Shown: one piece after another, positions 1 through 11,700 of the stretch
Numbering within the stretch: position 1 is the stretch's first letter
How the letters are laid out: each line of letters begins with the position of its first letter
Assembly (NCBI GenBank): GCA_008933995.1
Contig: WARS01000015.1
Span: 2,230,501 to 2,294,500 of the forward strand
Source: Datnioides undecimradiatus
Lineage: Eukaryota > Chordata > Actinopteri > Lobotiformes > Datnioididae
DNA: 64,000 nt
Direction of reading: 5' to 3'
Program-made: the position numbers and the translations under genes
Notes under the pieces: generated by a model
The model's database searches: none
Told to the model about the DNA's origin: nothing
Seen by the model: only the letters and a program-made list of their open reading frames with translations

Positions 1-3000
1 TATCTAGAGTAATTTCACCTCCCATTGAGGAGACCTGCTCATCAGAAGTTGATGTAACTGAAACAAAGGTTTCGGTTTCACCTGTTGCTTCTCCAAATGT
101 GACACGCTCCATCACTAATGGCTTTGAGGAAACCATCTCAGTGGATACACTTTCCTCAGTAACAGCAATAGTACTAGAGGCCAAATAGATATCTTTTGTA
201 GCTGCTACAGTAGTGGACATAGGAGAACTTGTAACTGGTGCAAATGTAGGTGACCCATCAAAAAATTCGGCACCTGAACTCTCATCCTCACCTGCAGAGT
301 CATCTGTGTAGACTCCACTGCCCTGATCAGTAGTGTAAATCTCAGTGCTCGTCATTTCTGGAGATTGAGTTGAAGACATCAATTTCTTGGTAGGTTGTGT
401 GCTCAAGTGAGTCGATGATGCGGCACGTACCATGTCAGTTGTGCTCTCATCTGTTTCTGTCTCATCTGTGGCAACAGAAAAATCATCTTGGGGTTTTGTA
501 GTAGTCTCAATGAATACCTCTGCAACAGATCCAGCTGCTTTTGGTGGTTGTAGGGGCGTTTCAACTGTGTATGAAGATGCGTCATCTCCTGAGAACTCTT
601 CTTCCATTGAGTCACCACTTCCTGACTCTAATGCTGTCACTGGCTCAGTTGTGGTAGAAAACTGGATAGCATCTGTAGACTGATCTGTTGTGAAACTACT
701 GTCTTGTTTTTCAACTGGAAGTATTCTTGGCTTCTCAGTGCTAAATAATGAGGACACTGTAGGAGCTGTGCCTTCATGAGACATATCTGTGGTCTGTTTG
801 CCGGAGCTCTCTTCATCTATTGTTGGGAAAGTTTCTTCAGGCACTACTGATGCTTTTTCAGTCTGACTCGTGCTAACAATCTCTTCTGTTTTAGGAGACA
901 ATGATGTTGGTTTCTCAGTACTGTAGAGTGATGACGTAGCAGTAACAGCTGTTTTTGAAGTATCACTTCTTTCAGTTGCTTGTGATGGCGTGACTGATGG
1001 TGACTCTGTACTAGACATCGAAGACACAGTAGTTGTCGTGATTGCTGATTCTTCCGTGAAATCAGAAGTGCTGTCTCCTGAACTCTCTAAATCGGTGGTG
1101 GAAATGAAGATCGGTGATGTTTCTGGTATTGTGGTAGATTCACTGACTGATGGAATAGACTCTACCATGGTAGTTTCACTACTAATGTCCTCATCCTCAA
1201 TGTCGGAAACAGCAGATGATGTGACAGGAGATGTTGCTGAGGGCGCCTCAGTACTGTAGAGAGATGACTTAGCAGTGACAAAGGTCTGAGTGAACATGTC
1301 TTGGGTTTGTTCATCTGAACCATCTTTATCTGGTGGAGTCAGGGAGGAGGTTGTAGGAGATACAGTTCTTTCACTGGACGTCTCAGTGGTCTGTTCACCT
1401 AAGCTCTTTCCATATGTTGTTGCATCAGGTGTTGCTGGTTCCTCCGTTTTTTTCATGGTTACCGTCACTTTGGCTTCAGTTGACAAAGACATTGGTCTGT
1501 CAGTACTGTAGAGCAATGATGTTGCAGTAATAGCTGTTTTTGAAATATCACTTGTTTCACTTTCAAGTAATGTCACTGATGGAGTCTCAGTGCTAGACAC
1601 TGAGGAAATAGTGGTTGCCAAAATTAATGACTCTCCTGTCAAATCAATACTGCTGTCTTCAGATATATTAACTTTAGTCGTAGAAAGTAATAAAAATGAT
1701 GCCGTTTCAGGGCTTGTGGCTGATCCACTAATGGAAGAAAGGGACTCCACCGTTGCATACTCACTGCTAATATCCTCTACAATGTCTGCAATGGTAGACA
1801 ATGTAACAGGAGCCAAACTTGATGCCATTTTTACTGAGCTCATAAGTGTCTCATCAGGGCTTAAAGAAACTGGTGGTTGTATTGAGACTGATGGCATTTT
1901 TGTTCTATCTGTTTGAATACTTTCTATTGTTCCAGGTGATGTTCCAGGCGGTGCATCAGTCTGGTAGAAAGCAGATGTACCTGCAACAATATCTTCATCT
2001 GGAGGACTAAATCTAGAGCTTTCCTCCATCTTTCCAGTAAAATGAGTTACTGAGAGGCTTTCTGTATGACTTGTCACAGTGCTGTCTTTTTTTTTAACTG
2101 GAAGTGCTGTTGGCTCCTCTGTCCTAAAAAATGAGGTGGCTGTAGGAGCTGTAGTGCCTTCACTGGACACCTCAGTAGTTTGTTCAGCTGAACTCTTTTC
2201 ATCTGTTGATTGGAAAGTAAAACTTGTATCTGGTGTTACTGATGGTTTGTCAGTCTGACTTGTGGTTACAATATCTTGTGTTTCAGGTGACACTGATGCT
2301 GGCACTCCAGTGCTGTAGGGTGATGAAGGTGTAGTAATGGCTGTTTCAGTTTCACTTGATGCTGTGACTAATGGTGTCTCTGTACTTAATACTGACAAGA
2401 CAGCAGTTGCCGTGACGGCTGACGCCTCAGTGAAATCAGACGTATCATCTCCAGAACTCTCTATATATGTGGTAGTAAAGAGGAATGATGATATTTCTGG
2501 TTTCATGGTTGTTCCACTGAATGGAGGAATTGACTCCACCATTGTAGTTTCACTTTCATCCTCAGTGTCTGACACAGCAGATGATGTCACAGGAGTCATT
2601 ACTTTTGGTTCCATAGTGCTGTGAAGGGATGATGTATCTGTGACAGAGAAGGCCTGTGTGAACATGTCTTCAGTTTGGTCTCCAGAGCCATCTTCATCTG
2701 CTGAAGTGTCCATTTTTCCTGTAAAAGATGTTACCAAGGGGCTCTCTGTCTGACTTGTGACAACCCTGCGTTGTTCTTCAGTTGGAGCTCCTGTTGGCTT
2801 TTCTGTGCTAAACAGTGAGGAGGCTGTAGGAGCTGTAGGAGCTGTAGTGCCTGTACTTAACATTGAAGACACAGTAGTTGCTGTGATGACTGACTTCTCA
2901 GTGAAGTCAGAAGTGCTTTCTCTAGAGCTTTCTATGTCTGTGGTAGTGAGGAATGATGCTGTTTCGAATTTAATTGTTGATCCACTGGCTGAAGGAATAG

Positions 3001-5754
3001 AGTCCACCATGGTAGTTTCACTGCTAATCCTTTCATCCTCTACATCTGAAACAGCAGATGACATTACAGGAGATGTTACTGTTGTTTCCCTAGTGCTATA
3101 AAGAGACGATGTTGCTGCGGCAGAGGAGATATGTGCGAACATGTCTTGGGTTTGGTCACCTGAGCCATCTTGATCTGCTGTAGTCTGAACAGAGCTTTCA
3201 TCCATCTTTCCAGTTAAAGGCACTACTGATGTACTATCTGTTCTGTTTGTCACAGCACTGTCTTGTTCTTCAGCTGGAAGTTCTGATGGCTTCTCTGTGC
3301 TAAACAGTGAGGTGGGTGTAGGAGCTGCAGTTTCTGTGCTCGAAATCTGAGTAGTCTCTTCACCTGAACTCTCTTCTCCTGTTGTTGGGAAAGTAGAACT
3401 TGTCACTGATGCTTCCTCAGTCTGACTTGTGGTTTCAGTCTCTTGTGTATCAGGTGAAACTGATCTTGGTTTCCCAGTACTGTGGAATAATGAAGCTGAT
3501 GAAGTTGCAGTAACAGCTGTTTTTGAATCATCAATTATTGTAGTTTCATGTGCTGTTTTTTTTGTTCCTTCATAAATTGTTGTTGGTCTCTCAGTCCTGT
3601 ACACAGAAGATGTAATAAAATCATCTCTAGAGGTTACCTCTGCTTTTAAAGTGGGCAGTGTGCTGGTAATTATGTGGGTGATGCCACTAACTGCTGGTTC
3701 CTGTGAACTGGAAGGTTTTCCTGTTTGTTTACTGGTCTTTTCACTGCCTATGCTAAATGTAGACAAGGGGGTTGGGGTCACATTGATGTCTGAAGAAACA
3801 GTAGTCCTTACTGTTACTTCTGATTCCAATGGTTTTACTGTTTTTTCTGCCATGAAACTCTCAGATATTCCAGGCAACATTGTCTGAACCTCAGAACTCA
3901 CCTCATCTGTGGGCCTAAAACTTGAGCTTACTTCAGAAGAAGCTGATATGCTACTGGTGGTTGTGGTTTCTTGCGATACTGAGGTTTCTAGTGTTGAAAC
4001 TGTTGTTGACATATACTCATCTGGTGTAATTGTGCTAATAAGTGGGGAAGAAGAGATGGGCAAGGTTGAAGATGTCTGATCCATAGAAGTCTCCTCATCT
4101 GAGCCAGTTGCAGTTTCCTCACTTATATCCACTTTTTGATCAGGTAATTCAGTCATCACTGATGCACTTTGTGTTGAGTGCTTACTGAAATATTCAGTGA
4201 ATGAGGCCATTGTTGTCTTAATTATCTGAATAGCACTATATAAGGGGGAAGCAGTGGTGTCAACTGATTCAAGAGAGGGATGAGTTGTTGTCTTATCTTG
4301 TTTCCACCCCTCATGCATAGGGGTGGGTGTCAGCGTTTTTTCCAACTCACCAGTGGCAGGTATGAGTGTTTTATCAGTGCCTGCTGTTTGTAATGTTAGT
4401 TCACTCTCCCGTCTTTCTTGATCTGTTGCACTTAGACCTGAAGATGATGTCACAGTCTCTGCAGAGGTATGTGATGGTCGGCCAGTTGTAAACACATTTA
4501 CTGTTTGAAACCCTGAACCCTCCTCTGGTGTAGACATTGCATCAGTTTTAACTTTCTTAGTAGGTGAGGTGGAAGGCATTTGGCTGTCTGTACTCCCTCC
4601 CTGACTTGTGACTGTACTGTCTGAAGTCTCAGTCAGGGTAGGTGCTACAGATGGTGATGATTCAGTGCTGCCTACATCTATAGCTGGTGTTATCTCAGTT
4701 TTGTCTGTCTGTTCAGAAAAGTCTGAACTACTGGGTACTGAAGAAGTCGTGCTGAAGGCAAATTCTTTTGGGGTTTGGATCCCTTTCCCTCCCTCCATAT
4801 CTTTAGTGAAGCTCTGTGAGTCACTAGTTGTTGATGTTGGTGTTTTCCCATCAGCATCATCAGAGGAGGGTGTGTACACAGTCTGTAACATAGACTCAGT
4901 GCTGTCTTCAGCAGCTGGAGGGGCAGATGTGCTTTTTGTTTCCTCTGTGGATTCAGTTTTATCTCTGGCTGTGTAAAGTTCGGTCAGCGAAGTAACTGGG
5001 GATACATCTGAGTCACTTTTTAAATACGTGGGAGTCCTCCCTGACTCGCCTACTTGTTCTTGCACAGATGTGGTGATGACAGTGGCGGGTTCTTCATACG
5101 TTGTTGTTTGGGTTTCTGTAGTTGCTTTGGTGATCTGTGGCCCAGCTGCTGTTATTGTAGGAACAAAGTCATCAGAGGTAGATGTGACATCACTCACCCC
5201 TGTCAAAGCTGAATCAGCTTCAGTTATTTCTGTAGTTTTGGATGGAGTCGTGTTCTCTACTGTTGATGCCAGAACAGAGGTTGTATCTTCTTGTGTGGGG
5301 CGTTTTGTGGTCAGCTCATGTACTTCAGGGAGTGTGTGAGGAGGTGTTGATTCAACTATTGGGATTATATCAGCATCATAGTCATTAACATCTGGGATCT
5401 CTGTAGAGGTTAGTATTGCTTCTTCTGTGGATTCAGTGGTGCTATCAGGGAGGTCTGTCCAACTATAATCAAGCACTGTAGTTATTTCATCACTTGCTCC
5501 AAGAGTCGTCACATTTGTCAAAATCTGGGTACCTTTGGCCTCCTTTTCTTCTGGTCTCTGTGGCTCCAATGTGATCTCATGTTTACCATTTATAAAGCTA
5601 ACAGCTGGAGTAATGGTTACACTAGCTTGAGAGAAAAGGTCTGGATCACCACTCTGCTGGATGGGCTCACCATCAGCTATGGAGGGGGTGGGATGATCAG
5701 GCACAACTGGTATAGCAGGTGACTCAGAATCTTGTGGCTGTAGAACCTGGTCAA
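1..5754 (-). CDS. vcan: vcan exon 8, GAG-beta domain (partial, runs off the left edge)
   Basis: The acceptor TTGCAG at 5755-5760 opens a minus-strand frame that I checked at both ends and at several internal points without meeting a stop; it leaves the window at position 1 (at least 1918 codons). The product is acidic and rich in Ser, Thr, Glu and Val, as expected for an extended mucin-like GAG carrier. Ser-Gly dipeptides in acidic context (candidate chondroitin sulfate sites) include [16 protein letters not shown] (584-628), QGSGVYTDD and ESSGAEFFD (about 254-323), ESSGD (near 1076 and 2450), DEDGSGDQ (near 2681), DGSGDQ (near 3158), EESSGEE (near 3362) and DEESSG (near 800). The first junction codon is G|TT (Val), shared with exon 7, or with exon 6 in a V1-type splice form. 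The region from about 690 to 3400 is internally repetitive. Confidence 0.95.
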
Positions 5755-8700
5755 CTGCAAAGAAAATAAAGGTGGCACTCCTTTAAACACTAAACATGCA
5801 TGCAAATGCAATGCACAGATACTGAATTGTATTATGTGTAAGTAATACAATAACATAAATAATACATTAGACAATTCTGCATTATTCACTTTGTATTTCA
5901 GTTTTCTCAAATGCTCAATAAAATTTAGCTGAGCCTGTGTAGTGATGAGGCATGACTCATGACTTAAACAAGCTGATAAGCACTTTAAACAAAGCGATAT
6001 TTGGACAACTAAAAAAAATATCCAAAAAAAGTTCTGTGAAATTTGTATCGTAGACTCCAAACACACAACTGTGTGAATGACTTTTTCACATGCTGCATCT
6101 GAAATAGCGTGACATCGAGTGGAGAAAAAGAAAAACAACAAATAAGAATTCACAGTTCTTACCAGTTTGTATTTTTACAATAATTCCTTTAAACTTTAAA
6201 AAAAAAAAAGTTCTGAAATAAACAAATATTGCAAAATACTGCAAATAAATCTTACTCCAATGTATCTGTCAGGCAGCCGAGTTGGTGTCTGAAGTTCAGC
6301 CAAACTATAAATCAAACATTTATATTCTTAATTGGTGTGAAAAGAAAATATCAAGAGGCCACTTGAACATAGATGCTGCCAAGTCCTTCAACAATGTTAA
6401 AAAGATTCTGCAGCTGCTGATTTACTAAAGTTACCATGTATAAAAAACACAAAAAAAGTGTAAAAGTGATAATGATATTATCTTAAATAGTAAATAATAA
6501 ATAATGGATCCACAAGTGATTTCAGATGTCAGTGGTTGTCTGCTCTTTAATTTTAAGACTAGGAACTTTTATAATCCTCCATGAATTAACTTAGATGGGT
6601 TTATGTATTTATATAAACAAAAAACATGTCTGGAAATCTTAAAGCTGACCTTACATTTGAATTTTAAGCAGCAAATCAGAAATTTAATCCAAGCCTGTTT
6701 TTTTAATTCAGATGAACACAGTCTCAATTTTATTCATACAGAAAAACCCTATATGCTTTTTTATCATTGTGCATGGACTACTGTAACTGTCTTTTGACTG
6801 TTTAAACACCTTTTTCATCTCTCAGTTACATTTATCCAGAACTTAGCGGACAGTTAATCAATGAGATCATCTCCTCATATATGTGCTTGTTTATTTTATC
6901 CATATTTTACTAATTTAGCATAAATGGATATATTCTATTTTGCACTTCTATCTTTATATGTATGGCCTCAGCGCCTCATAGATCTTACTCATTATTGATT
7001 TGATTGTATTTTAAATTATTCCAAGCTCACTTATTAAGATATTGGTGATTGGTGATGGATTCTAAATTATGAAGCAACATATGCAGAAGTGAACATGCTC
7101 TTGTCTTTAAAAAAAACACATAAAAACCAGAGTAAACAGCTCAAAACAACAAACTATCTCCATCTCTGTCTGTCTGTCTGTCTCTCTCTGCCCCTCTCTG
7201 TTTCCCACAAATGGTAATTCAGAAAGATTGTTGGTTACAAACAGGAACACCTGTACCAGCGTAACACTGCAGAAAGACACCTGTTTGAAACTCAGGCCAG
7301 GCCTGGGAACTCAAGCAATGGACCCACCTGACTCGGCCATGCGCACTTCACACTGCTTTTCTCTCTAGTTAGATGGCAGCTGATATCCCGAAGGTTAAGA
7401 AGTCACATATTAAACGTAAATGTCCAAAACAACAGATGCTTACAGAAGCACTTGACACATATGGGACAAATTAAAGGCTCAGCTAGGAATTACCTTCAAG
7501 GGATTAATTTTGTGTTTGATTAAAAAAATGTTATTTAATCCAAGCCAATCAACATAACCCCTTGTAAAAGCATATGGTAACCTAATGTATCATAGCCACC
7601 TGCCATCAACTTTAATTTTTATCACAACTAGACTGCAAAATTGGATTTGTTTTAAAAGGAAAGAGATAATGAACTCCCATACTGTATTTCTATTTTTCTT
7701 AACTTACTGACATATACAGTGCAAGTAGTTATTTGAAAATGACAAAAAGTGAAATTTTGTGGCTTTTCATTAGATTTTACAGCAGTAAAAGTAAATTAAG
7801 ACTGGCGTTCAGCAGTTACTTATGCACACACACTGTTTAATATTCTTGCAGCTCATCTATAAATGACCCTCAACAAGCGTGTCCAAGGCTAAGATCCAAG
7901 GCAGGCAAAGTATTTAAAGGAACAGCGTTTCGCTATGGGAGTTAAACGCAATGGTGGAGACTACTCTCGTATTTTCTAGTTAGTATGTCTGTCTTAAATT
8001 GCTACTGTAATTTGCGCAATCTCTGGCACAACAATATCCTTTGGGATTAATAAAGTTATTCTTATTCTTATTCTTAAAGACGGGAAACAGCAGTAAACAA
8101 GTCTGACTTTACCCATCATATACAAAATCTGCCAAGCAGCAACTTTAAAGCTCACTTATTAACATTTTTATTTGCACAACAAATATAACTGCAAATAAAG
8201 TTTGTTATTGCAAGGGATATGTGCAATATTCTTTCTTGGGACCAGATTTCAAGAGACCAGGAGATTGAGAATCAGTTTAGCAATCCTTAGTGACTTGAAA
8301 GTTAGCTATTTAGTTGGAATGTACTGAATGAAGATGTGTGTGTTGTTTTGTGGTTGGCACTCCTCAGAGTATCAATATTTTGAGCAATAATGTGTCATAT
8401 TAACACTTCGTAAACAGTAAATCTAATTGTCTTCAATTAATCAAAAACATATGGACATTTTTTAACATCCTAATATTGTGCAATTTGTTACCATGCAGCC
8501 AGACAACACACTTCTCCATGTGCCACAATATTTTCCACAAGCTTTTCCCACACAAGCTGGGAGGGTAGAGACCTTGAGTGTCTCAGCTGAGCCACATCAT
8601 ATGATGTAGCAGTAAAAGCAGCCATAATCACTTGCTTTGGTCAAGCAGCCTCCAGCTGTCCTCACAGAGAGGGGAGACTTTGTGTTAGCAATGACATCAC

Positions 8701-11700
8701 CTCTTGTGGTGCTCTCCAGCCTATGCTGAAGACAGGCATCTGTGCTTACTCAGGTAGACTGCCAATTCTGCTACTGCCAGGCTGGCTGTCAGTAAGCTGG
8801 TACATGCACACACAAGGAGAGAAATACTGCAAATGCATAGTGATATAAAAGTAGACAAGACATGAAGACGCACATATTTTGTATATCTCCTTTCACAATC
8901 AGAGCTGTACATGCACACAGAAATATACAGGTTATGTAATGTGTGCTCTTGGTGGCTGAAGTGACCACACTGCATAAAAAGCTGACAGATACACCAGCCA
9001 TTTGAGTGTTGAAGATCTGGAGTAAAGATTTCTGACCATATCCTAAAAACTGCCACAGAACCAGTTCATAACTTGGGTACTTCCCAATTCACTAGACCCC
9101 TTTCCATCAACATTGCTCTTTAGGGAGCTCAGCTCAGATGTGAGTGCAAATTAAAGGAGTACAAAATGATGCAGCTGTGATTTTCATGTGAACTCGTGCA
9201 GTGAACTGAAAGTCACAGGCTAAAGATGAATTTCAAATGTCTCAATTTGCTGTTACCTAATTTCTTTAACCTGCGTCCACAGTGAAGTAATTGGCATAAC
9301 TCACATCTTTGTGTCACCTCACACAAGAAAGAGATTCAGATTATATAATCCCACTCTATACTCACAGTATAACAAAACCAAAAGCCCAATGTAAAACAGA
9401 ATTACTTGAAAAAGCATTCATGATCACATATATGTATTACCAGTAATCTGGATTCAGTCAACTACAGTAGCGGAGAAAAGACCATTTTCATCTTTCAAAT
9501 TTACTCTTCTCTGCCTTTTTGTTAGCTCTGTCTTTGCTTCTCTTTTTCCACCTTCTCTGCCTTATTTATGTCAAAATCACAATCAGTACATCTGCTCAGC
9601 TGGACGGACTGAAGACGTCCTAAGGATAAGCTGTCTTTCAGCAGCAGTCTACACTGTGAACACACACACAAACATAAGCCCAAGGGAACCAGAAAACACT
9701 TTAACTTGATTCATGGTTAAAAAACTTAAAACTGACTCACCATGCAAACATGAGTATTAGTCTGCTGTAACTGTTTGCGTATTACATTAAAATTACTACT
9801 CATTATAGTAAGTAGGAGAGCAGGTCACTGCACTTTAGCTATTATTTACATGCTTCAGAAACAATCAAAATATTTGCCTTGTCTGAGCTATTGATTACAG
9901 GTGGCTGGATGTACATTTAACCTCAGTTTACTCCCACCGCCATACATTCTCATCAGAAAGGAACCAAACTTGCTGTCTTTCTCCACTTCAGCACCCTGGA
10001 CAGCAGGATGATGCGCAAAAGATGCTGCTCAAAAGCTTTATAATTATGTTAGCATGATCTTGTTAGCTTGTAAGGTAGCTTACCTGATACATTCTGCGTC
10101 TGCATGACAGTGGTCACTTGAATGGACTGTGCATCAGCAACCGCTGTACCTGCAGTGGTGGTCTGGTCAGGCACAGCTGAAGCCATGGGAGCAGTTGTAA
10201 AGAACTCTGTGCCGATCTCTGTTGCTGTGTCGTCCTCTGTCAGGGTGTCACTACTGTGCTCCAGCAGTTGAGAGGTTGACTCATCAAAGATGCTTGTTGA
10301 TGATGCCATGTCTTCAGCAGACGTTCCACTGTCAATCAGGATGGTGGTGTCTGTCTCAGCTGCGGGTGTGGTCCCTTCCTTAAAGACAAGAGCTGGTGTC
10401 TCTGCATCCTTCATTTGAGGTGTGGTTTGCGTTGCCATGCTGGTTATATCAAGGGGTTCTGTTGTTGCCATTTGCAACTCATTGCCGGGTTGGGTGTTAC
10501 ACATAAAAGTGCTAGTGGGAAAGGTTGTGCCTTCATCACCAGTACTAGGTCCCTCTGATGGGCTGGTTGTCAGGTACTCTTGTGAAGGCTGAGCTGGTGG
10601 CAGTCCCTCTACAGGTAAATCAGTCTCAATATCATAGTTGGGGAACAGTGTTGTTGAATGAAGCTCACTAGGTGAAGGAGTTGAGAAGCTGATTAGTTCC
10701 TCACTGGTCAGTTCAGTTGATTCTGTTGAAGTATCCGTGAGGTCAGAGGCCATGGCTGTAGTTATCCCAGAATCCACAATAGTTTCCTCAGTCTTTCCCT
10801 CAGCAAACATTGGCTCAGTGATTAGAGAAGCATCTGGTATGGGGACATCAGGTTGGACTGTGTTGATCTTAATTACTGAGGAGTCATCCGGCTCCTCAAG
10901 GGGCTTGGACGTTGATTTTGGGAATGTGTCACCGCGTTGGGGAACTGAGTCCACATGGGTTACATTTTCACTTACAAAGTCATCAACGTCAAAGTCTGTT
11001 ACGTACCCAGTCTCCTCATGTTCCTCTCTGATGGTGGGCGCAACTGTGGTGAATAACTCTTCTTCTTGGGGAGTGGGGCGAGGTGGAGCCATACTGGTGG
11101 AGAACATAGATGGAGGATTTGTAGGAACTGATGAGTCTTCTGCCACTGATGCAGTTTCAGATATCGGGGTTAGCGTAGTGGTGCTACTTTCCAGTAAAGG
11201 GATGGACGTAGTAGAGCTGATGGTGGTGGTGGTGATGATTTCAACCACAGACACATCTACAAAGGAGGTCTGGTTGATCACCTCCCTCCTTCCTGAGAAA
11301 CAAACATAAGCACATCACACATTAAAAAAGGAACCATTATAAAAATAATCTGTCTACTACTCTTTTATTAAGACACATTTTTATATGGTGATTATTCACT
11401 AAGTCACTTTTTATCCACAATAAAACAGTAACCTTAATTATCTCACTTGAATTTTCTATTTTAATCCAAACATTTCTACACTGGGATTTTTAGTTGTCAA
11501 GAAAATTCTATATTACAAAGGCAAACAGCTAAAATATTAGACTTAGCATATAGACACTATGACGAGGCATAGAAAGGTTAAGACTGCTGATATCGAAGCA
11601 AAGAGCAAACAGTTAAATAGTCAGTTACATGCTATAATTGTATGATGAATAAAACTAATTATATTGTATTTTCTACGGCCAGGCAGTTAGGAGGACAAAC

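Noticed and set aside
432..5339. Series of Val/Ser-rich plus-strand ORFs (60-120 codons) along the left 5.3 kb
   Set aside because: They are antisense shadows of the stop-free versican GAG-beta frame; their similarity to each other reflects the internal repeats of that exon.
5677..6153. 158-codon minus-strand ORF
   Set aside because: It spans the GAG-beta acceptor and reads the exon in a wrong frame; most of it is intron.
10737..11309. 190-codon plus-strand ORF over the GAG-alpha exon
   Set aside because: Antisense to a securely placed versican exon; Val/Ser-rich composition is the complement of its Thr/Glu-rich codons.
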